This document shows positions 16,793 to 25,220 of a stretch of 64,000 nt of DNA, piece after piece; the first letter of the stretch is position 1; each line of letters starts with the position of its first letter. Below the pieces are notes generated by a model. It was given only the letters and a program-made list of their open reading frames with translations. It had not been told where the DNA came from and searched no databases. A program made the position numbers and the translations under genes. The DNA lies in assembly GCF_002018875.1 (NCBI RefSeq), contig NZ_MVOL01000007.1:248001-312000 (forward strand), read 5' to 3'. The DNA is from Pseudomonas sp. MF4836. Lineage in GTDB: Bacteria; Pseudomonadota; Gammaproteobacteria; Pseudomonadales; Pseudomonadaceae.

Positions 16793-18412
16793 TTACCGGC
16801 GCGGTGCGGCCTGCTCGGGTTTGTAGCCCAGGCGCAGGCCACCCCAGTGCCGCCCCTTGACCATGATCGGCACCGACAGGTCGTGCATCAGTTCGCCGGT
16901 GTCGCGGGTGTAGGTCTGTAGCAGCAGCGCCTGCTGATGGCTGCCACAGCGGATGCCGGTGCGGTCCTCGAACTTGCGCTTGGTGCGGTTATGCAGGGTG
17001 TCGACCTGGGGGTCGCCGGTCAGTGGCTGGGAGAACACCTGGTTGTGGGTGGGCACATAACCCTGAGGCGTACAGGCGATGGCAAACACCAGACCGTCGT
17101 GGCGGGTCAGCAATGACTCCTGGATCGCCGGCAGCACCTGGTCGGTGTAGCGGTCGAAACGGGTCTGGTACTTGGCCGGTGCCGTGTTGGGGATCAGTTG
17201 GTAGCTGCGGTCGAACAAATCGTCGAGGGCAACCCGGTTGTGCTCCACATCGGTCTCGAACTGCTGCGCGATGCGGTTCGCCCCCTCCCGGGCCAGGTCG
17301 TAGACCCGCTGGTGATAATCGTCCAGGCCGACCTCGGCCAGGCGCTCGCTGATGGTTTCGGCCTGGCCTTCCATCTGCACCGCGGCGTCGGCCAGGCTGC
17401 GGGTCTGCTGGTCGCTGATGGCCAGGTCGCTGCGCATCTGCTCCACCGCATGGAACAGGCTGTCCAGCTGTTCGCGGTTGGTTTGCGCACCCCGGGCAAT
17501 CTCGCTGACCTGGCCTTCGACCCCGGCCGCCAGGCGCGCGATGTCTTCCAGGTGTTGGCCGGTGTGCTCAACCTGCTCCACCCCAATGGTGAGGTCGGCG
17601 GACAGCTGGCGGATCTGCTCCACCACCTGGGCCGTGCGCTGCTGGATATCCGCCACCATCACCCCGACCTCGTCGGTGGCCGTGGCCGTGCGTCCGGCCA
17701 GGCCGCGCACTTCATCGGCCACCACCGCAAAGCCGCGGCCATGCTCGCCGGCTCGCGCCGCTTCGATGGCGGCGTTGAGCGCCAACAGGTTGGTCTGGCT
17801 GGCAATCGACTGGATGACCAGGGTCACGCGCTGGATCTCTTCACTGCGCTGGCTCAGGGCTTCAATCAATTCGCGGCTGGCATTGGCGCGCTGGCTCAGC
17901 TGGTGCATGCGGGTGATGGACTCGGCCAGCACGCTGCGGCCTTCGGCACTGCGCTCGTGGGCCTGGCTGGCGGCGCCCAGGGCCTCGCGGCTGAGCTGAG
18001 AGGTGGCCTGCTCGGTCTGGATCATGACCTCGGCACTGCTGACAATCCGCGCCGCCGAATCGAGCTGGGATTGCAGTTTGCCTGCCAGCTGCTTCACCGA
18101 AAACGCCACGCCGGCGGCGGACAAGGCGTTATGGCTGGTGCTGTAGGACAGGTCGCGGGTCAGCGCAGCCATGTCGCCCTGCTTGGCAGACACACTGGCC
18201 ACGGGCACCTTGCGCGAGCGCAGGCGCGGCAACCAGATCACCAGCACCCCCAGTGGCAGGCACAGGTACAGCGGCCAGCCCCACAGGGCCAGGCCACTTA
18301 ACAGCAGCATCAGGGCGATGCTCTGCAGAGTCGGCGCCCACCAGCGGCTGGCGGTGTCGGGTAGTTGAGCCGGTTGCGCAGCGGCAACCGATAGAGATCC
18401 GTCCCTTGTCAC
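16793..18412 (-). CDS. methyl-accepting chemotaxis protein with C-terminal sensor
   Basis: A 539-residue chemoreceptor. Two hydrophobic segments (about 28-62) form a tight membrane hairpin with essentially no periplasmic loop. The signalling domain (about 100-350) carries the hallmark tip (SIASQTNLLALNAAIEAARAGE) and the VVADEVRGLA segment. Unusually, about 190 residues follow the signalling domain, including YVPTHN, NRTKRKFEDRTG and WGGLRLGY, a cytoplasmic C-terminal ligand-sensing region reminiscent of Cache/PAS folds. The start is GTG because the ATG two bases upstream is immediately followed by TGA in its frame. It would signal through CheA/CheW to the flagellar motor. The ligand is unknown. 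Confidence 0.88.
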   Translation of the reverse strand: MTRDGSLSVAAAQPAQLPDTASRWWAPTLQSIALMLLLSGLALWGWPLYLCLPLGVLVIWLPRLRSRKVPVASVSAKQGDMAALTRDLSYSTSHNALSAAGVAFSVKQLAGKLQSQLDSAARIVSSAEVMIQTEQATSQLSREALGAASQAHERSAEGRSVLAESITRMHQLSQRANASRELIEALSQRSEEIQRVTLVIQSIASQTNLLALNAAIEAARAGEHGRGFAVVADEVRGLAGRTATATDEVGVMVADIQQRTAQVVEQIRQLSADLTIGVEQVEHTGQHLEDIARLAAGVEGQVSEIARGAQTNREQLDSLFHAVEQMRSDLAISDQQTRSLADAAVQMEGQAETISERLAEVGLDDYHQRVYDLAREGANRIAQQFETDVEHNRVALDDLFDRSYQLIPNTAPAKYQTRFDRYTDQVLPAIQESLLTRHDGLVFAIACTPQGYVPTHNQVFSQPLTGDPQVDTLHNRTKRKFEDRTGIRCGSHQQALLLQTYTRDTGELMHDLSVPIMVKGRHWGGLRLGYKPEQAAPRR

Positions 18413-18641
18413 ATTGATTACCCCGAGCAGTTTCTAATTGTTTGCAAGCATTAGACGATACTAGAACGCCATTATCCATGGTCCCTTAGTCGGGGGGGTT
18501 GCAGCAGGTCAATGGATGGGGTCAGTCAGTTGGCGGGGATTTTCGATGTCAGCAGCAATATCAAAATGATCCTATAACCGCTGCCGTCGGGATGCGCTGA
18601 CCCTGAGTGCGCTGTGGCGTGTCGGATACATGAGGAGGTTT

Positions 18642-18754
18642 GTGTAGCCGCTGCCGAGGCACGGGACTGCGCTGGCCGGGATGGACGCCGTGGGGGAGTC
18701 AGGTAAATGTGCGGTGTTTGGACGGGCCCGTGCAGCCTGCGGCAGCGGCCACAG
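18642..18754. repeat. dispersed intergenic repeat with inverted ends, copy A
   Basis: One copy of a family recurring in this window. The left arm begins GTGTAGCCGCTGCCGAGGC and runs through GCTGGCCGGGATGGACGCCG to AGTCAGGTA (18705); the right end GCCTGCGGCAGCGGCCACAG is the inverted partner of the left end. It occupies part of the 399-base gap between dksA2 and the chemoreceptor gene. No gene lies in the rest of that gap. Confidence 0.65.
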
Positions 18755-18779
18755 GCCAAAGGCAAAAATCTGGGACTTG

Positions 18780-18803
18780 GCGCCGCCGGCGTAGCGGCGG
18801 CGC
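18780..18803 (-). terminator. hairpin after dksA2
   Basis: A 9-base-pair GC stem (GCGCCGCCG / CGGCGGCGC, 6-base loop) directly follows the dksA2 stop codon on the minus strand, and an ATTTTTG run occurs some 12 bases later. The spacing is longer than in a classic rho-independent terminator. Confidence 0.45.
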
Positions 18804-18811
18804 TGATGGCA

Positions 18812-19216
18812 TCAGGCTTGGCGCTGGTGCTTGTCGATCTGCTCGTGGCGCTCTTGGGCTTCGATGCAGTACTTGGTGGTCGGGCTGATCAACAGGCGCT
18901 TGAGGCCGATGGCCTCGCCGCTGTCGTCGCACCAGCCGAAGCTGTCGTCACCGATCCGACCCAGGGCCTGTTCGAGCTGCGGCAGCATGCGCTGGTCGCG
19001 GTCGATGGAGTTGACCAGCCAGGTGCGCTCTTCTTCGACCGAAGCGGCGTCGGCCGGGTCAGCCGGGGTGTCCAGGCTTTCAATGGCGATCCGGTTCTGC
19101 TCGATGCGCTCGTGGGTTTCCACCTTCATGGCTTGCAGCAGCTCAGTGAAAAAAGCCAGTTGCTCGGCATTCATGTAGTCATCCGCCGGCATGGCCAGCA
19201 ACTTTTCCTTTGTCAT
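18812..19216 (-). CDS. dksA2: DksA2-like (zinc-independent) RNA polymerase-binding regulator
   Basis: A 134-residue DksA-family protein that enters the RNA polymerase secondary channel and works with ppGpp. The coiled-coil tip region precedes a zinc-finger segment in which two of four cysteines are replaced: C96-x2-S99-x17-C117-x2-A120. Pseudomonas DksA2, known to work without zinc and to be made in zinc starvation, shows the same style of loss (two of four Cys kept). The start at 19216 gives the usual 134-residue length; the longer frame from 19243 has no ribosome-binding site. No Zur box was identified by eye upstream. Confidence 0.8.
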   Translation of the reverse strand: MTKEKLLAMPADDYMNAEQLAFFTELLQAMKVETHERIEQNRIAIESLDTPADPADAASVEEERTWLVNSIDRDQRMLPQLEQALGRIGDDSFGWCDDSGEAIGLKRLLISPTTKYCIEAQERHEQIDKHQRQA

Positions 19217-19397
19217 TGATTTCTCTATAAAAAATACGTGCATTAAGGCGAATTAGGGAGCGTTCCGGTCGACCCTCTGGGGTCTCTGGAAAGGCGCCAT
19301 ACATTCCAAGCGCCACCCGGCACTCAATTTACGAGGGGCGGCAGTCTAAGGCCGGTTTGAGGCCTCAGCAACTGAAATGAGAGTCAATCTGTCCGAC

Positions 19398-19434
19398 AAA
19401 GCGCCGAAAGCCCGCTATTGCGGGCTTTGTCGGT
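19398..19434 (-). terminator. rho-independent-type hairpin after the porin gene
   Basis: AAAGCCCGC-TATT-GCGGGCTTT (19407-19428) is a near-perfect stem-loop about 120 bases beyond the porin stop on the minus strand. Flanking CCGACAAAG / CTTTGTCGG arms offer an alternative outer pairing. The A/T runs at both stem ends suggest bidirectional termination. Confidence 0.65.
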
Positions 19435-19546
19435 ACAGATCGGAGTGTGTTTATAACAAAAAATTCCATCTTGAGGGGTCTTTTAGAAGACAAACGGCAG
19501 TGCCATTCGAGAAAAACCGGGCACTGCCCCCTGAAAAACCGCTTTT

Positions 19547-20908
19547 TCAGAACACCGTCTCGACCTTGACCCCGCCGATGACTGCCGAATCCACTTCGCG
19601 CACGCCGCCCGGATTTTTCACGTATTGCAGGTTCGGCCGTACCGTCAGCCACTGGGTGACGTGGACCCCGTAGTACAACTCCGAACTGTATTCACTGCGC
19701 TGCAATGGGATATAGCCGGGGTTGTCGTAATCGCCGATGCCGTTGACCTGGTTCTGCAACTGGGCGCGCTCGCGATAATCGCTGTTGGTGTGCACCCGGG
19801 CCACGCCAAAACCGATGGCGTCCTTGGGCCGTGCATCGAACGGCCCGTTGTACACCAGCCCGGCCTGGATGAAGTGGTCGACCTGATTGGTGTCCTTGTC
19901 ATGCAGGGTCAGGTTGGCGAACAACGACAGGCCACGGCTGGCGTCCCCGGCATGCCGAGTCACCTGCTGCTGGGCCACCAGCCAGTAGCCGGACTTGCTG
20001 CCATGGGTGCGCAGGTCATTGCCGGTCAGAGGTTGCGGCTGGCCGTTGAGGTCCTTGAGCACGTCGTTAGCCTTGGCCGTGCTGTAGTAGTAACCGGCGC
20101 GGTACTCGCCGGGCAGACCGTTGACCTTGGGCGACCACACCACCTCCACCGGCAGGAGCGTGCCCTGGGTGCCACTGCCGTCGAGCTTGAAGCCATTGCC
20201 GGTCTCCAGGTTCGACGGGTTCTGGTTGTAGGCGCCGATCTGCACGAACCACTGCGGGTTGATGCTGTACCTGACCCGCCCGGCCAATTGGCTGACCGGC
20301 CAGTTGTACCAGATGCCCCCCGCCCAGTTGCCGACCTGGGAACCGCAGAAGGTCAGGCTCTGGAAGTCGCAGGGAAAGCTGTTGAAGTCTTCTCCGGGGC
20401 CGAAGCGACCGAGCTTCACGTCCAGCGCCCCGTCCTGCAAAAAGCCCTTGCTGAACCACAGCTGGGTCAGGCGCCAGGTCTGCCCACGGCCATAGACTTC
20501 CTGGGACGAGGTGTAGCCGCCAATCCGCGGGTCGGCGATGCGGTCGTTGGTCAGGCTGCGGCCGTCGCGCTCGGTGATCGCCAGTTTGAACTGGGCATTC
20601 TCCAGGCCCATGGCCTTTTGCAGATCGACCTTGAGACCGAACACGAACTGCTCGGTCCAGCGCGCGGTCCGGTCGTCGTTGTAACCGCCCTTGAGGTTGC
20701 TGGCGAACTCGCCACCGTGCTCGAGCTGGATGTCGTAGCCTTTATTCAGCCACTCGGTTCGCAGGCCGCCCCAGTCGCCGGTCAGCCATTTCGAGTCGGC
20801 AGCGAACGCGTCCGCCGCCTGGCCGTGGTCGGCAAAACCGATGGCTGCCAGCAACAGGCAGGGGGAAAGGTAACGCGGGTCTTTTCGTGCGCCCATGGCA
20901 AAGCTCAC
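19547..20908 (-). CDS. OprB-type carbohydrate-selective porin
   Basis: A 453-residue outer-membrane porin of the OprB family. A signal peptide (about 1-31, ending GQAAD) is followed by WLTGDWGGLRTEW, the typical family opening, then amphipathic strands and a terminal VETVF with C-terminal Phe. OprB proteins admit glucose and other polyols. Here the gene follows the inositol ABC transporter genes on the same strand, after a 204-base gap holding two hairpins, so diffusion of myo-inositol across the outer membrane is the likely job. An AACAACAA (Crc/Hfq-type) motif lies just upstream of its Shine-Dalgarno (GAGGTGAG). Confidence 0.88.
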   Translation of the reverse strand: MSFAMGARKDPRYLSPCLLLAAIGFADHGQAADAFAADSKWLTGDWGGLRTEWLNKGYDIQLEHGGEFASNLKGGYNDDRTARWTEQFVFGLKVDLQKAMGLENAQFKLAITERDGRSLTNDRIADPRIGGYTSSQEVYGRGQTWRLTQLWFSKGFLQDGALDVKLGRFGPGEDFNSFPCDFQSLTFCGSQVGNWAGGIWYNWPVSQLAGRVRYSINPQWFVQIGAYNQNPSNLETGNGFKLDGSGTQGTLLPVEVVWSPKVNGLPGEYRAGYYYSTAKANDVLKDLNGQPQPLTGNDLRTHGSKSGYWLVAQQQVTRHAGDASRGLSLFANLTLHDKDTNQVDHFIQAGLVYNGPFDARPKDAIGFGVARVHTNSDYRERAQLQNQVNGIGDYDNPGYIPLQRSEYSSELYYGVHVTQWLTVRPNLQYVKNPGGVREVDSAVIGGVKVETVF

Positions 20909-20917
20909 CTCTATTTA

Positions 20918-20925
20918 TTGTTGTT
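20918..20925 (-). promoter_or_regulatory. Crc/Hfq-type AANAANAA motif before the porin gene
   Basis: AACAACAA on the minus strand lies 10 bases upstream of the ATG of the porin (20908), immediately 5' of its Shine-Dalgarno. It matches the AANAANAA catabolite-activity motif bound by Hfq/Crc in Pseudomonas mRNAs. Function is inferred from position and motif. Confidence 0.55.
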
Positions 20926-21010
20926 AAGGTTTTTTTGATGCGGGTTGTGGGGGTGCTGCGGGTATTGGCAGGTCTTCGGTCAGCCCGGGTCGATCGTGGC
21001 CGGACCGTGA

Positions 21011-21048
21011 CCGGGGCCGGTGGCGACAAGGCGCGACACCGGCCCCGG
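21011..21048 (-). terminator. strong hairpin between ABC permease and porin genes
   Basis: CCGGGGCCGGTG (21011-21022) and CACCGGCCCCGG (21037-21048) form a perfect 12-base-pair stem. Next to it, GGCTGGC-AA-GCCAGCC (21064-21079) is a REP-like palindrome. Both lie between the permease stop (21113) and the porin start, so they may end or attenuate the transporter transcript. No U-tract follows. Confidence 0.5.
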
Positions 21049-21112
21049 CCCTTGCTGCACAGGGGCTGGCAAGCCAGCCGCGGTGCCTGTGGTCAAGGGC
21101 GCGATGTGAGCA

Positions 21113-22135
21113 TCAGCGCTTGAGCTTGCGCTTGTTGCGGTACTGGTCGATGACCACCGCCACCACAATGATCAGGCCCTTGATGATGTCCTGGATGTAG
21201 GCATCGACCCCGACAAAGGTAAAGCCGCTGGCCATGACCCCGAGGATCAGCGCGCCGATCACGGTGCCGGTGATGCGCCCGACCCCGCCGGCCAGGCTGG
21301 TGCCGCCGATCACTGCCGCGGCGATGGCGTCCAGTTCATAGGACATGCCCATCCCCGCCTGCCCGGTGGCGGCCCGTGCCGAGGCCACCACCCCGGCCAG
21401 GCCCGCCAGCAGCCCGGCGATGCTGTAGACGATCACCAGGTGACGCTTGACGTTGATCCCCGAGGTCCGCGCCGCCTGCATATTGCCGCCGATGGCGTAG
21501 GTGTACTTGCCGTACTTGGTGTAGCGCAGGGCGATGTGGAAGATCACCGCCACCACCAGGAAAATCACCACCGGCATCGCCCCGTGGCCGATGGCGGTGT
21601 AGGAGTCCGAGAGCATGCTCACCGGCTGGCCTTCGGTGTAGTAGCGGGCCAGGCCCCGGGCCGAAACCATCATGCCGAGGGTGGCAATAAAGGGAGGGAT
21701 ACCGGTGATGGCGATGATGCTGCCGTTGATCGCCCCCGCCAGCAGCCCGACCCCCAGCCCGGCGATCACCGGGATCCACACCGGCAGGTCGGTCAATGAG
21801 GGGAACACCGCCCGGGCAAAGTCCGAGGTCTGCGCCAGGCTGGCGGCGATCATCGCCGACAGCGCCAGCACCGAGCCGGACGACAGGTCGATGCCGGTGG
21901 TGATGATCACCTGGGTCACGCCGATGGCCAGCAGGCCGATGATCGACACCTGCAAGATCATCAGCACCAGGCGCTGGGAGTTCATCAGGAAGCTTTGATC
22001 ACGCACGATCCAGCCGAACACTTCGAAGACCAGACCGATGCCGATCAGCACCAGGAAAATACTCAGCTCGGTCGGCAACCGACGACGCGCTCGGGTCGGC
22101 GCCGTGGCAGGTTTGTTTTCCAGTATCGCGTTCAT
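21113..22135 (-). CDS. sugar/inositol ABC transporter permease (RbsC type)
   Basis: A 340-residue integral membrane protein of the RbsC/AraH class with about eight to ten hydrophobic segments and the family motif TTGIDLSSGSVLAL (about 78-91) plus GGTSLAGGVGRITGTVIGAL near 290. It forms the membrane channel of the uptake system with the neighbouring ATPase and binding protein. ATG at 22135 is preferred over ATG 22141 because AGGTGA lies 6-8 bases upstream of the former and abuts the latter. Substrate myo-inositol is inferred from the flanking iol genes. Confidence 0.9.
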   Translation of the reverse strand: MNAILENKPATAPTRARRRLPTELSIFLVLIGIGLVFEVFGWIVRDQSFLMNSQRLVLMILQVSIIGLLAIGVTQVIITTGIDLSSGSVLALSAMIAASLAQTSDFARAVFPSLTDLPVWIPVIAGLGVGLLAGAINGSIIAITGIPPFIATLGMMVSARGLARYYTEGQPVSMLSDSYTAIGHGAMPVVIFLVVAVIFHIALRYTKYGKYTYAIGGNMQAARTSGINVKRHLVIVYSIAGLLAGLAGVVASARAATGQAGMGMSYELDAIAAAVIGGTSLAGGVGRITGTVIGALILGVMASGFTFVGVDAYIQDIIKGLIIVVAVVIDQYRNKRKLKR

Positions 22136-22204
22136 AACCATTCACCTTTTATGTCCGTGGCCGACGGCGAACCACTGCGCCCTCGACCTCAATGCCTGTA
22201 AGAA

Positions 22205-23770
22205 CTAGTGGACCAGGGCCATGCCCGAGGCCAGTTGCATGACACGTTCCTGAGTCGCTTCGGCACGGTCGAGGGTGCCCATCAGCTCGCCTTCGTGCAT
22301 GACCATGACCCGGTCACTCATGCCCAGCACTTCGGGGAGTTCCGAGGAAATCATGATCACCGCCATGCCCTCGCTGGCGAGGAACGAGATCAGCCGATAG
22401 ATCTCGGCCTTGGCCCCGACGTCGATGCCGCGGGTCGGCTCGTCGAGGATCAGGATCCGCGGGTTGGTCATCAGCCAGCGCGCCAGCAGGGCCTTTTGCT
22501 GATTGCCGCCCGACAGGGTGTCGATGCACTGCTCCAGCGACGGGGTCTTGACCCGCAGCTTCTGGCACATGTCCTCGCACAGGGCGCGCAAGGCCTTTTG
22601 CTGGACGAAACCACCGCCGGCGTAATGGGGCAGCACCGCCACCTCCATGTTTTCCAGGACCGACAGGCAGGGGAACAGGCCACTGAGCTTGCGATCCTCG
22701 GTCAGCAGGGCAAAGCCCTTCTCGATGGCCAGGTGCGGGTTGCCGATGCGCAATGGCTGGCCGTCGAGGCGGATTTCGCCGCCGTCGCTGGGGGTGATGC
22801 CGAACAGGGTTTCGGCGACGTTGGTCCGCCCCGAGCCCATCAGCCCGGCGATACCGAGAATCTCCCCGGCGTGCAGGTCGAACGACACCCCGGCGAAGAT
22901 CCCGTCCAGGCGCAGGTCGCGCACCGACAGCAGCAGATCGCCGATGGGCTTTTCCCGCACTGGGAACAGCTGGCTCAGCTCGCGCCCGACCATCATCGAG
23001 ATCAGGCTGTCGCCGTCCATGCTGTCGGCGCGTTGCAGGCCGATGTAGGCGCCGTCGCGAAACACCGCGACTTCATCGGCGATGGCGAACACTTCATTCA
23101 TTTTGTGGGTGATATAGATGATGCCCTTACCCTGGGCCTTGAGGTCGGCAATGATCGAGAACAGGTGCGCCACCTCCTTGTCGGTGATGGCCGAGGTCGG
23201 CTCATCCATGATCAGCACATCGGAGTCGTAGGACACCGCCTTGGCAATCTCGACCATCTGCCGTTCGGCGATGCTCAGGTTGCCCACCTGCTCCTCGGGG
23301 TCGAGGTCGATGCGCAGGCGCTCCAGCAGCCGGGCGGTGCAGCGGTGCATCTCGCGGTGATCGATCATGTGCAGGCCGTTGAGTTGCTCACGGCCGATCC
23401 AGATATTTTCGGCGATGCTCATGTGCGGCATCAGGTTGAGTTCCTGGTGGATCATCGCGATCCCCGCCTGCAACGCCGCAAGCGGCGTGCCGAACACCAC
23501 GGGCCGGCCCTTGAGCCGCAGCTCGCCGGCATCGGGCTGGTAAATGCCGGCGATGATTTTCATCAGGGTCGACTTGCCCGCACCGTTCTCGCCCATCAGC
23601 GCCAGCACCGTGCCCGGGCGCACCCGCAGCTGCACATCGGACAGGGCAATCACACCAGGAAAGCCCTTGCTGACGTTGATCACTTCCAGCAGGTAGGGTT
23701 CGTCCGTGGCCAGGGCGCCAGGCGGGATCGCCAGCGGCGCAGTGCTCACAGCAGTCGCGCGAGAGAACAT
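22205..23770 (-). CDS. sugar/inositol ABC transporter ATP-binding protein (RbsA/MglA type)
   Basis: A 521-residue tandem ATPase. The first domain has Walker A GENGAGKST and LIMDEPTSAI; the second has a degenerate Walker A (GLMGSGRTN) with an intact signature (LSGGNQQKALLARW) and Walker B (ILILDEPTRGIDVGAK). One competent and one degenerate site is normal for this monosaccharide-transporter class. ATG 23770 is preferred because GGAG lies 9 bases upstream; the open frame runs back to 23785. It couples ATP hydrolysis to uptake through the permease encoded 69 bases downstream. Confidence 0.92.
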   Translation of the reverse strand: MFSRATAVSTAPLAIPPGALATDEPYLLEVINVSKGFPGVIALSDVQLRVRPGTVLALMGENGAGKSTLMKIIAGIYQPDAGELRLKGRPVVFGTPLAALQAGIAMIHQELNLMPHMSIAENIWIGREQLNGLHMIDHREMHRCTARLLERLRIDLDPEEQVGNLSIAERQMVEIAKAVSYDSDVLIMDEPTSAITDKEVAHLFSIIADLKAQGKGIIYITHKMNEVFAIADEVAVFRDGAYIGLQRADSMDGDSLISMMVGRELSQLFPVREKPIGDLLLSVRDLRLDGIFAGVSFDLHAGEILGIAGLMGSGRTNVAETLFGITPSDGGEIRLDGQPLRIGNPHLAIEKGFALLTEDRKLSGLFPCLSVLENMEVAVLPHYAGGGFVQQKALRALCEDMCQKLRVKTPSLEQCIDTLSGGNQQKALLARWLMTNPRILILDEPTRGIDVGAKAEIYRLISFLASEGMAVIMISSELPEVLGMSDRVMVMHEGELMGTLDRAEATQERVMQLASGMALVH

Positions 23771-23818
23771 GATCAGGTACTCCATCAGCCAGGCGGCCCG
23801 AGGCTGCCTGGCCGCTTA

Positions 23819-23826
23819 TTGTTGTT
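23819..23826 (-). promoter_or_regulatory. AANAANAA motif before the transporter ATPase gene
   Basis: AACAACAA on the minus strand lies in the 119-base gap between the binding-protein stop and the ATPase start, about 50 bases from the ATG. It is identical to the motif before the porin and iolE. The distance to the start makes it a weaker Crc/Hfq candidate than the others. Confidence 0.4.
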
Positions 23827-23889
23827 ATTGAACGGACGATGACGGTGTCGATGCCCCGCCGCTCTGGCGCCGGGGCGAGGTCAGCGGCA

Positions 23890-24816
23890 TTACTTGAACT
23901 GGTCGACGTTGTCCGGGGTGATCAGGCGATAAGGCACCCAGACAGCTTGTTCCACCGGCTCATGCTTGATCATCTTCACCGCGGTATCGATCGAGCCGTC
24001 GGCCTGGCCCTTGGCATCCTGGAACACCGAGACCGTCAGGTCGCCCTTCTTCACCGCACGCAGGCCGTCGGGCGTACCGTCGACCCCGGCGATCAGCACG
24101 CTGCCCTTCTCCACCCCGGCCTGCTTGAGGGCCATGGAGGCGCCGATGGCCATTTCGTCGTTGTTGGAAACGATGGCGTCGAACTTGCGGCCCTGGGTCA
24201 GCCAGTCGTTGACCAGGGTCATGCCTTTATCCCGCAGCCAGATGCCGGTCTGTTCCTGGTCGACCTTGATCCCCGGGTACTTGGCCAGCACTTCCTTGAC
24301 GCCCTTGGTGCGGTTAGTGGTGGAGTTGTTCGCCAGGTCGCCGAGGAGGATCACGATGTCGCCCTTGCCGCCCATCTTCTCGGCCAGGTACTGCATCTGC
24401 ATCTGCCCCGCTTCCAGGTCGTTGGAGGCCACGGTGACCACGCCCTTGGGCAGGTTCAGGTCATCCGGGCGGCGGTTGACGTAGACCAGGGGAATGCCGG
24501 CCTTGACCGCCGCTTCGGTGATTTTCCGGGTGGCGGCGGTATCCACCGGGTTGACCACGATGGCATCGACTTTCTGGCTGATAAAACTTTCGACCTGGCT
24601 CAGTTGCTTGACCACGTCGCTGCGGGCGTCCTCGAACTGCAACTTGACCCCATCGGGCAGGGACTTGGCCTTGTGGTCCATGGACTCGCGCAGGTAGGTC
24701 AGCCAGGTGTCATCGAACTGCGACATGCTCACGCCGATCTTCAGGTCGGCAAAGGCCGCGCCGCTGCTAAGCATCAGTGACAGGGCCAGCGTGGCGAAAC
24801 GGGTCTTGGTCTTCAT
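23890..24816 (-). CDS. periplasmic sugar/inositol-binding protein (RbsB type)
   Basis: A 308-residue periplasmic binding protein with a signal peptide (1-23, ending GAAFA) and the Peripla_BP_4 fold: an IGVSMSQFDDTW opening, AIVVNPVDTAA at about 85-95, SNNDEMAIGA and a VAGVDGTPDGL-like hinge segment. The first-strand/first-loop pattern is close to rhizopine/inositol binding proteins. It delivers substrate to the permease/ATPase pair downstream. It is first in the transporter operon; the 400-base gap upstream carries a candidate IolR site. Confidence 0.9.
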   Translation of the reverse strand: MKTKTRFATLALSLMLSSGAAFADLKIGVSMSQFDDTWLTYLRESMDHKAKSLPDGVKLQFEDARSDVVKQLSQVESFISQKVDAIVVNPVDTAATRKITEAAVKAGIPLVYVNRRPDDLNLPKGVVTVASNDLEAGQMQMQYLAEKMGGKGDIVILLGDLANNSTTNRTKGVKEVLAKYPGIKVDQEQTGIWLRDKGMTLVNDWLTQGRKFDAIVSNNDEMAIGASMALKQAGVEKGSVLIAGVDGTPDGLRAVKKGDLTVSVFQDAKGQADGSIDTAVKMIKHEPVEQAVWVPYRLITPDNVDQFK

Positions 24817-25216
24817 GAAAGGTCTTTCTCCACATTCTTGTAGGTTTTATGGATAAGGCGCAGAAGCAACTCAGTGCGGCAGGCGCACGATGGGCGCGCC
24901 GGGAATGCAGCACACCAGCGCACCGTTGTGCTCGATGCACAACAGGCCGAAAAAATACTGGAACACAGAAAGGTGCACGGCCCGGGGCAGTTCGGGGTCG
25001 CTCGGAACATGGCTGGAGCGTGGCTGGGACGTGGAAGGCAGAACGTGCGACGCACTGTTGGAGGTTTTCATCGACGGCACCTGATTTGTTTTTGTTGGCA
25101 GGCTCTCCAGGGAATCAAGCAGTGCTTGAAGCCCATCGGAGCCTTCGATAGTCGGCAACCTGGAAATGACTTTATTGGAAAATAATTTCTATATCAACTA
25201 ATTTTAGAATTTTATT
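24817..25216 (-). promoter_or_regulatory. promoter region of the inositol transporter operon
   Basis: 400 bases without a convincing gene separate the binding-protein start from the stop of the upstream Gfo/Idh/MocA gene. The distal 60 bases are strikingly AT-rich and hold an IolR-like site (25177-25190) and a 17-base palindrome (25204-25220). Short open frames here lack ribosome-binding sites. The transporter therefore appears to have its own inositol-responsive promoter, distinct from the catabolic genes. Confidence 0.55.
25177..25190. promoter_or_regulatory. candidate IolR operator upstream of transporter genes
   Basis: GGAA-AATAAT-TTCT matches, with one mismatch, the GGAA-N6-TTCC palindrome reported for the RpiR-type IolR of Sinorhizobium. 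It lies in the AT-rich part of the promoter region of the transporter operon. A perfect version stands before iolC. Confidence 0.5.
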
Positions 25217-25220
25217 CTAA
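25204..25220. promoter_or_regulatory. 17-base palindrome at the end of the Gfo/Idh/MocA gene
   Basis: TTAGAA-N5-TTCTAA is a perfect inverted repeat that overlaps the stop codon (TAG, 25219-25217) of the oxidoreductase gene. It could be a second operator for the transporter promoter or part of a small terminator. Confidence 0.35.

Noticed and set aside
24813..25158. Several overlapping short frames before the inositol-binding-protein gene
   Set aside because: None has a credible start signal; the region fits better as promoter and leader DNA.
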